Positions 58,493-64,000 of a DNA stretch of 64,000 bases are shown one piece after another. Where the stretch lies: the NCBI RefSeq assembly GCF_010550605.1, contig NZ_JAAGNI010000435.1:1-64000 (forward strand). Direction: 5' to 3'. Below the pieces are notes generated by a model. The model saw nothing but the letters and a program-made list of their open reading frames with translations, did no database searches and was not told the origin of the DNA. This DNA is from Streptomyces sp. SID9727. GTDB taxonomy: Bacteria > Actinomycetota > Actinomycetes > Streptomycetales > Streptomycetaceae. Position numbers and translations under genes: made by a program. Positions within the stretch are counted from its first letter, which is position 1. Each line of letters starts with the position of its first letter.

Positions 58493-59998
58493 TCAGGAGG
58501 TCAGGCCCGCGATCGCGGGATCGGCCGACCTGGCCCGCAGGGCGAGGAGCGTGCCCAGGGCGAACGAGGCGGCGGCGATGCCGGCGGACAGGTGCAGCCC
58601 GGACGTGAAGTGGTGGGCCGTGGCGGTGAACGTGCCGAAGAGGGCGACGCCCACGGTGCTGCCGACCTGCCGTGCCACGTTGAAGACGGCGGTGGCCACA
58701 CCCGCGTCCGAGGTCTTCGCCGTCTCGACGACGGCGGCGGTGGCAGCGAGGGCAGTCATGGTCTGCCCCAGACCGGTCGCGATCAGGGCGAAGAGCAACA
58801 CCGGGTACGGAGTGCCGGGTCCGGCGAACATCCAGCCGGCGAATCCGGCGGTACCGACGGCGAGACCGGCGGCCATCAGCACGTACGGCCCGGTACGGGG
58901 CGCGATGCGGTTGAACAGTGGGGCGGCCATCAACCCCATGCACACCGACGGCAGCAGGGCCAGGCCGGTCCCGAGGGCGCTGAGGTGGCGTTCCTGCTGG
59001 AAGTACAGCGTGGCGAGGAAGAGCATGCCGTAGTAGCCGAGGCTGATCAGCATCCCGATCAGGGTGGCCGAGGTGAAGGAGCGGGACCGGAACATGGACG
59101 GCCGGAGCAGCGGGACGCGCCCGCCGCTTCCGTTCGCCACGCGTGCTTCCAGGGCCCGCGCCGTCAGGACGAAGGACACCAGGGCGACCGCGCCGATGAG
59201 GAAGGCGGCAAGGACCAGGGGCGACGTCCAGCCGCGTGAGCCGGCCTCGTTGAGACCGCCGGTCACCGCGACGAGACCGACGACGGCGAGAACCTGGCCC
59301 ACCGGATCCGCCCTCCGCGCCCTGGGACGCGCCGCGCGAGGCGGAAGGTGACGTAGCGTCAGCAGCACGGCGAGGCCACCAAGGGGCAGATTCAGCCAGA
59401 ACACCGCGCGCCAGTCCGCGCCGGCGACCAGGAGGCCCCCGACGGCGGGACCGGCACCGAAGGCAACCGAGGCGACAGCCCCCCAGACGGCGATCGCGCG
59501 GGCCCGCGTCGCACGGTCGGGGAAGCCCGCCTGCAGCAGTGCGAGCGAAGCGGGAACGATCAGTGCGGCTCCGGCTCCCTGCGCGAGCCTCCCCGCGATC
59601 AGCAGAACCGCCGAGCCCGCGAGACCGCAGAAGACCGAAGCACCACTGAACAGGGCGAGACCGGCAAGGAACACGCGGCGGTGCCCGAACCGGTCGGCGA
59701 CCCCTCCGCCGAACAGCAGGAGCGCCGCGAAGACCGTGCTGTACCCATCGACGACCCACTGGAGAGCCGAGGGTCCAGCGCCCAGGGAGGAGCGGATATC
59801 GGGGAGTGCGACGTTCACGACCGTGACGTCCAGCATCACCAGGAAATACCCGAGACTGAGGGCGAGGAGGGGCGCCAGGGCGAAGGGCGCTCCCTGGCCG
59901 CGCCTCGTTTCCGCTCCGCCCCGCGGGTCCCGGTCAGGCGGGACAGTGGGGAGGCCGGGAGGACGAGTGACGGCGATGTCCGTCGATGCGGTAGTCAT
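58493..59998 (-). CDS. DHA2-type MFS transporter
   Basis: 501 residues from the ATG at 59998, 14 membrane helices. LDVTVVNVALPDIRSSLGAGPSALQWVVDGY is the helix 1 motif D1 of the DHA2 group, GGGVADRFGHRRVFLAGL is motif A, and GRLAQGAGAALIVPASLALLQAGF is motif B. WGAVASVAFGAGPAVGGLLV is motif C of drug/H+ antiporters. It exports toxic compounds or natural products. It is divergent from the ArsR-type regulator, with a perfect palindromic operator in the 63 bases between them. Confidence 0.95.
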   Translation of the reverse strand: MTTASTDIAVTRPPGLPTVPPDRDPRGGAETRRGQGAPFALAPLLALSLGYFLVMLDVTVVNVALPDIRSSLGAGPSALQWVVDGYSTVFAALLLFGGGVADRFGHRRVFLAGLALFSGASVFCGLAGSAVLLIAGRLAQGAGAALIVPASLALLQAGFPDRATRARAIAVWGAVASVAFGAGPAVGGLLVAGADWRAVFWLNLPLGGLAVLLTLRHLPPRAARPRARRADPVGQVLAVVGLVAVTGGLNEAGSRGWTSPLVLAAFLIGAVALVSFVLTARALEARVANGSGGRVPLLRPSMFRSRSFTSATLIGMLISLGYYGMLFLATLYFQQERHLSALGTGLALLPSVCMGLMAAPLFNRIAPRTGPYVLMAAGLAVGTAGFAGWMFAGPGTPYPVLLFALIATGLGQTMTALAATAAVVETAKTSDAGVATAVFNVARQVGSTVGVALFGTFTATAHHFTSGLHLSAGIAAASFALGTLLALRARSADPAIAGLTS

Positions 59999-60017
59999 GG
60001 AAAGAGCATCGGCTCCG

Positions 60018-60043
60018 GATACTTCGTTGCCCGGCGAAGTATC
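60018..60043. promoter_or_regulatory. ArsR operator palindrome
   Basis: GATACTTCG, eight bases, CGAAGTATC: perfect 9-base half sites. It lies between the divergent DHA2 transporter (start 59998) and ArsR (start 60062) genes, in the position expected for a repressor of both. Confidence 0.8.
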
Positions 60044-60061
60044 GTTGCTTACGGTTTTCCC

Positions 60062-60952
60062 ATGCCGAACAGCAACCGCGACCGCGCACACTCGACGACC
60101 GGTACCGGGGGGCCCGGTTCCTCGGGGGAGCCGCTCAAGCACCAGACCGACATCGCCCGCGCCGCCGCCCTCATCGCCGATCCCTCACGCGCCCGGATCC
60201 TCAAGTGCCTGGCCGACGGCAGGGCACTTCCGGCGAACGCCCTGGCCGGCGAGGCGGGCATCGGCGCCGCCACCGCCAGCGCACACCTGGCCAAGCTCGT
60301 CGAGGGAGCGCTGCTCACTGTCGAGCAGCGGGGCAGACACCGCTTCTACCGCCTCGCCGGCCCGGACGTGAGCGCGGCCCTGGAATGCCTCGCGCTGATC
60401 GCGCCGCCGCTGGCCATCACCTCGCTCAAGCAGAGCAACCGCGCCCATGCTCTGCACCGAGGCCGCAGCTGCTACGACCACCTCGCCGGCCGGCTCGGCG
60501 TGGCCATCATGCGCGGTCTGCTGGAACGCAACATCCTCACCGGTCACGACGGCATCCACCGGCCCGGCGAAGCCGTGCGAGACCGGCCCGCCTCCTACGG
60601 CCACGACGCCCAGTACCGACTCACCCGCGCCGGGCACACGGCACTGGCCGAACTCGGCATCGACACGGACCGGCTGCCGCCACGCAGGCCCGCGATCCGC
60701 TACTGCGTCGACTGGAGCGAACACCAGCACCACCTCGCCGGCGGCCTCGGCGCCGTGCTGACGGCCCGCCTCTTCGCACTGGACTGGGTGCGGTGGGGGC
60801 GCAGCCCCCGAGTGGTGCACGTGACCGACAAGGGCATCGACGGCCTGGAGCGCACGCTCGGAGTCGCCCTCACCCACGACTCGAATCCCGCTGTGCCCGC
60901 TACGGCTCCGCCGGTGCCGAGGACCGGGCCGTCTCCAGAACGATCTCGATGA
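60062..60952 (+). CDS. ArsR-type winged-helix regulator, long form
   Basis: 296 residues from the ATG at 60062. The ArsR HTH is at about residues 35-105 (AAALIADPSRARILKCLADG, then LAGEAGIGAATASAHLAKLV then RHRFYRLAG). No metal-binding Cys motif (CVC) is present, so it probably senses an organic ligand or redox change. It is about three times the usual length; the C-terminal 180 residues contain a second winged-helix-like unit (YRLTRAGHTALAELGID; VVHVTDKGIDGLERTLGV) seen in a known actinobacterial subgroup. Its 3' end overlaps the convergent LysR gene by 53 bases. Confidence 0.9.
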   Translation: MPNSNRDRAHSTTGTGGPGSSGEPLKHQTDIARAAALIADPSRARILKCLADGRALPANALAGEAGIGAATASAHLAKLVEGALLTVEQRGRHRFYRLAGPDVSAALECLALIAPPLAITSLKQSNRAHALHRGRSCYDHLAGRLGVAIMRGLLERNILTGHDGIHRPGEAVRDRPASYGHDAQYRLTRAGHTALAELGIDTDRLPPRRPAIRYCVDWSEHQHHLAGGLGAVLTARLFALDWVRWGRSPRVVHVTDKGIDGLERTLGVALTHDSNPAVPATAPPVPRTGPSPERSR

Positions 60953-61802
60953 AGGCCCGCACTTTGGGGGTGCCGTTCGTGGCCCTCCACAGGAGGCCGT
61001 ACTCGACCAGCGGTGCGTCGCTGAACGGTACGTAGACCACATCGGGGCGCGAGTAGTACTGGGCGGCGCGAGCGCACGTGGGCGAGACGCCCTTGCCCGC
61101 GCCGACCAGGGCGAGCACCTCCTGCCAGGCCGTCGTGGACGGACCGCGCGGAATGAGACGTCCCTTGGGCGTGCGGTGCGGGTAATGGTGGTCGAGGAAG
61201 TACTGGGGCTGACCCGTGACGGTGATCAGGGGGGCTTCCGAGAGATCTTCGAGTGAGACGGTGTCCCGCTGGGCGAACGGGTGGTTGCGGGGAACGACGA
61301 GCGCACGCGGCTCGTAGAAGAGGACCGGCCCGTTGACGATGTCCGGCTCGTCGATGGGCAGTTCGACCAACTGGATGTCGTGCGTTCCGTTGCGCAAGGG
61401 GCCGACGGGGTCGAGGAGAGGCGACTCGTGGATACGGACGTGGCAGTTGGGGTGGCGCGCACGGAAGATATCGGTCGCGGCCACGACAAGAGTGCCGCAC
61501 CATGCCGCGGAGTACGCGACGTCGAGTTCGCCGGTGATGCCCCGACCGGCGGCCGCGGCGGCGGCCAGCGCTTCCTTGATCTGCTGGTAACCGGCGGCGA
61601 GACCGTCGCGAAGGACCACTCCGGTGGGCGTGAGCTGGACGCTGCGGCTGGTCCGTTTGAACAGCTCGGCACCGATGGCACGTTCCTGTTTTTTGATGGC
61701 CTGGCTGATCCGTGCCGGTGTGACACGCATCCGCTCGGCCGTCCGGCCGAAGTGCAGCTCCTCCGCCAGCACCAGGAAAATCTCTATCTCTCGCAGTTCC
61801 AC
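60900..61802 (-). CDS. LysR family regulator
   Basis: 300 residues from the GTG at 61802, since the HTH then starts at residue 2 as usual (ELREIEIFLVLAEELHFGRTAERMRVTPARISQAIKKQE). The effector domain follows (ELDVAYSAAWCGTLVVAATD, then AFIEIVLETA at the end). It is divergent from the VOC gene at 61930, which is its most likely target. Confidence 0.93.
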   Translation of the reverse strand: MELREIEIFLVLAEELHFGRTAERMRVTPARISQAIKKQERAIGAELFKRTSRSVQLTPTGVVLRDGLAAGYQQIKEALAAAAAAGRGITGELDVAYSAAWCGTLVVAATDIFRARHPNCHVRIHESPLLDPVGPLRNGTHDIQLVELPIDEPDIVNGPVLFYEPRALVVPRNHPFAQRDTVSLEDLSEAPLITVTGQPQYFLDHHYPHRTPKGRLIPRGPSTTAWQEVLALVGAGKGVSPTCARAAQYYSRPDVVYVPFSDAPLVEYGLLWRATNGTPKVRAFIEIVLETARSSAPAEP

Positions 61803-61836
61803 GCCGCCCACCCCCCGTTTCGTGTACCGCCGGCTT

Positions 61837-61846
61837 AACGATCGTT
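61837..61846. promoter_or_regulatory. Small palindrome in LysR/VOC promoter
   Basis: AACGATCGTT, a perfect 10-base palindrome 35 bases before the LysR start codon and 84 before the VOC start. It may be the centre of a LysR site; the T-N11-A pattern is not obvious. Confidence 0.35.
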
Positions 61847-61929
61847 GCAGGATACGGCCTTGATGCCCCTCTTCCCGGACGTGAAGCTGGACCGCGTGAG
61901 CAACCGATCCGGGGAAAGGGGACCAGCCC

Positions 61930-62316
61930 GTGAACATCATCGGTTCGACCGTGGTACTGACCGTCGACGACCCGGCTTCATCGGTCCGGTTCTTCGTCAG
62001 CCACCTCGGTTTCCGTGAGGTACTGGCGGCTCAGGGAGCGACCCACCTCTCCCGCGACGACGCGGCCACCGACATCATCCTTCGTGGCAGCGCCGGCCCC
62101 GGCACCGCGCAACAGCAGCCGCCCGAGCCGGTGCGCACGCTCGTTTCCTACACGGTTACCGGAATCCATGCCGAGTACGAGCGTCTGCGACGCGAAGGAG
62201 CACCGATCACCCTTCCGCTGCGCATGGAGCCCTGGGGGGAATGGCGTCTGCAACTCACCGACCCCAACGCGGTGGTGATCCAGCTCGCGGAGTGGATTCC
62301 CCCGGCCGGCGCCTGA
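61930..62316 (+). CDS. VOC family protein
   Basis: 128 residues, GTG start. A glyoxalase-like fold: TVVLTVDDPASSVRFFVSHLGF in the first unit, VSYTVTGIHAEYERLRREGAP in the second, and WRLQLTDPNAVVIQLAEWI as the last strand pair (DPNAVV in place of DPDGN). The common metal Glu is not clear. Similar proteins act in resistance to or turnover of small aromatic compounds. Divergent to LysR. Confidence 0.85.
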   Translation: MNIIGSTVVLTVDDPASSVRFFVSHLGFREVLAAQGATHLSRDDAATDIILRGSAGPGTAQQQPPEPVRTLVSYTVTGIHAEYERLRREGAPITLPLRMEPWGEWRLQLTDPNAVVIQLAEWIPPAGA

Positions 62317-62675
62317 CCGCCATCGAGCCACGCACGCCCTGTCCGTATGCCGATAGCCGCCGCGCGGTCCGGGCCACCACGTCCGCCGCTCCCGCGTCGG
62401 CACACGGCCATGAATCACCTCTCGATCGAAAGACATGAAGCATGCCTTCCCTACGCCTACCTTCCTCCCTGCCGGCAGTGCAACGGCCACCCGCCGGTGC
62501 GGGAGGGGAGCACCGGACAGCTCTGCTGTCCCGGCGGTGCCAACGGCTCGTCGGCACGGTGCGAAACCCCCCGCCGCAGCAGAGCCGACCCCTGCGGCGA
62601 TGACCGTGCCCCGACTGCCCCCATCGCCTTCCCATCCGCCAAGACCTTCCGATATCCCGACAGGAGCACACAGCC
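62317..62675. other. Gap before serine hydrolase, no gene seen
   Basis: About 360 bases. Open frames here (for example 62435-62701) are Pro/Arg/Ala-rich shadows without homology-like features. A ribosome site AGGAG lies before the GTG at 62676. Confidence 0.45.
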
Positions 62676-63815
62676 GTGTCTTTCACGCCATCCGAAAATG
62701 ACCGCCCCAAGCTGCAGAAGATCATCGACGGCATGATCGACGCCGGATTCACCGGCGTGGCCGTACGCGTGCAGGACGAGAGAGGCCCGTGGGAGAGCAG
62801 TGCCGGCCTGCGCGAGCTGGGTGAGACGGCGAAGCCGCCGACGGACGGGCACATCCGGATCGGCAGCAACACCAAGACGTTCGCCGCCGCCGCGGCCCTC
62901 CGGCTGGTGGCCGAGGGGACGATCGACCTGGACGCCCCCGCCGCCGAGTACCTCCCCGGACTGGGAATCGACCACGGGATCACCGTACGTATGCTCCTGC
63001 AGCACACCAGCGGGATCTTCAACTTCACCGGCGAGTACTACGAGGACGGAACGTTTGCTCCAGGGATCGCCGCGACGACGGCAGGCCGGGAATGGGTGGA
63101 CAACCGCTTCCGCACCTACCGCCCGGAGGAACTCGTACGCCTGGCCCTGTCCAAGCCGGCTCGCTTCGAGCCGGGCACGGACTGGAGCTATTCCAACACC
63201 AATTACGTACTGGTCAGGTTGCTGATCGAAAACGTCACCGGCAGCTCGCTCCCCGACGAGATGGAGCGGCTGGTTCTGGGGCCTCTCGGACTGCGGGACA
63301 CCTCGCTGCCGGAGACCGAAACCGGTCTTGCGGAGCCGCACGCGCACGGTTACTACCGCTACGAGGAAGACGGAGGTGAGAAGACGACGGTCGACGTCAC
63401 CCGCCAGAACCCGTCATGGATCTCCACCGGCGGCGACATGATCTCGACCACCCACGACCTGCACACCTTCATCTCCGCGTTGACGGGCGGCAAGCTGCTC
63501 CCGGCCCCGCTGCTGACCGAGATGTTCCGGCCGCACCCCAAAGCCGGGTACGGGCTCGGCGTCTTCGTCCAGGACGTGGGCCCGGACGGTGGCAAGCTCA
63601 TCACCCACAATGGAGGAATGGCAGGTCATGCGGCGTTGATGTACAGCACCCCGGACGGCACCAGGACTCTGACCGCGGCGCTCAACTATGTGGACGACGC
63701 CTCGATGTCCATGGCCCAGGCCTTCCAGCAGGCGACCGGGGCACTCGTGCAGGAAGTGTTCGGCGACGGCGAGGCCGACGTGAGCACGACGAGGCCGTCG
63801 CCGACCGACGGGTGA
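62676..63815 (+). CDS. Serine hydrolase, class C beta-lactamase/S12 family
   Basis: 379 residues, GTG start at 62676. There is no signal peptide, so it is probably cytoplasmic. The nucleophile motif SxxK is in RIGSNTKTFAAAAAL (Ser about residue 64). The second motif YxN is YSN in DWSYSNTNYVLVRLLIE, and the third motif HxG is HNGG near residue 311. HTSGIFNFTG is the usual loop after the first helix. These are penicillin-binding-like peptidases or esterases. The substrate is unknown, and the lack of export argues for esterase activity. Confidence 0.93.
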   Translation: MSFTPSENDRPKLQKIIDGMIDAGFTGVAVRVQDERGPWESSAGLRELGETAKPPTDGHIRIGSNTKTFAAAAALRLVAEGTIDLDAPAAEYLPGLGIDHGITVRMLLQHTSGIFNFTGEYYEDGTFAPGIAATTAGREWVDNRFRTYRPEELVRLALSKPARFEPGTDWSYSNTNYVLVRLLIENVTGSSLPDEMERLVLGPLGLRDTSLPETETGLAEPHAHGYYRYEEDGGEKTTVDVTRQNPSWISTGGDMISTTHDLHTFISALTGGKLLPAPLLTEMFRPHPKAGYGLGVFVQDVGPDGGKLITHNGGMAGHAALMYSTPDGTRTLTAALNYVDDASMSMAQAFQQATGALVQEVFGDGEADVSTTRPSPTDG

Positions 63816-64000
63816 CCTCTTCGGTCCAAGCCTGAGCGCCCAGGACCGCCCCGGGGACCTGGAACGATCGCCACCAGGCGACGATCGAAGACATGGCGCG
63901 CCTGCTCCAGGCGACGAGCGGCAGGGGCCGGTGCGGCCGCGGAGGCGGATTCCGTGTCCACCGGAGATCCGGCGTCGCGGCCTCTCCCGCCCTTTCGGCG

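Noticed and set aside
1-64000. tRNA, rRNA, CRISPR array, riboswitch
   Set aside because: I looked for repeats, cloverleaf-like and conserved leader sequences and saw none that I could support.

Overview
The window looks like a chromosomal segment of a Streptomyces-type actinomycete. GC content is very high, codon third positions are strongly GC-biased, GTG and even TTG starts are common, many operons have 4-bp ATGA/GTGA overlaps, and the families are typical of the genus (DUF6153-DUF305 pair, nSTAND-WD40 regulator, WYL/TetR/ArsR/LysR regulators, DUF2690-like secreted proteins). No rRNA, tRNA, CRISPR array, transposase or phage structural gene was seen.

Layout. 0.1-10 kb: secreted BNR-type protein, small AAA ATPase, P1/DmpA-type peptidase, a putative eCIS-associated cargo-like protein, a WYL regulator with a VOC protein, and a TetR/TetX-like monooxygenase pair with a clear palindromic operator. 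10-16.4 kb: a large HTH-nSTAND-WD40 protein without a canonical start codon, two small secreted DUF2690-like proteins, and a DUF6153/DUF305 pair. 16.6-24.9 kb: an eight-gene complex I-like operon with only membrane subunits (A, H, J, K, L, M, N) plus one odd NuoB/NuoD-like fusion. 25-39.6 kb: metallophosphoesterase, P450, azoreductase/TetR, glycosyltransferase pair, methyltransferase, RidA, DUF4037, DeoR with DUF4406 and NUDIX, LysR/SDR, and several decayed genes.

39.7-50 kb is the most interesting part: a compact, apparently undescribed biosynthetic locus. It has two FOXRED2-like flavoprotein monooxygenase paralogues, an adenylate-forming enzyme, an alpha-hydroxy-acid oxidase, an unusual P450, an MFS exporter and an aromatic amino acid ammonia-lyase with a tyrosine-type selectivity pair. 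Two almost identical palindromes sit exactly 20 bases in front of the two flavoprotein genes, and the second also lies between that gene and the lyase. One regulator probably controls the whole locus. A two-component system follows, convergent with the lyase.

52-64 kb: TetR/NmrA-like pair, two MFS transporters (one paired with PhzF and an ArsR regulator across a perfect operator), a secreted beta-propeller protein, LysR/VOC, and a class C beta-lactamase-family serine hydrolase. Functions are read from motifs and remembered family features; no database search was run.
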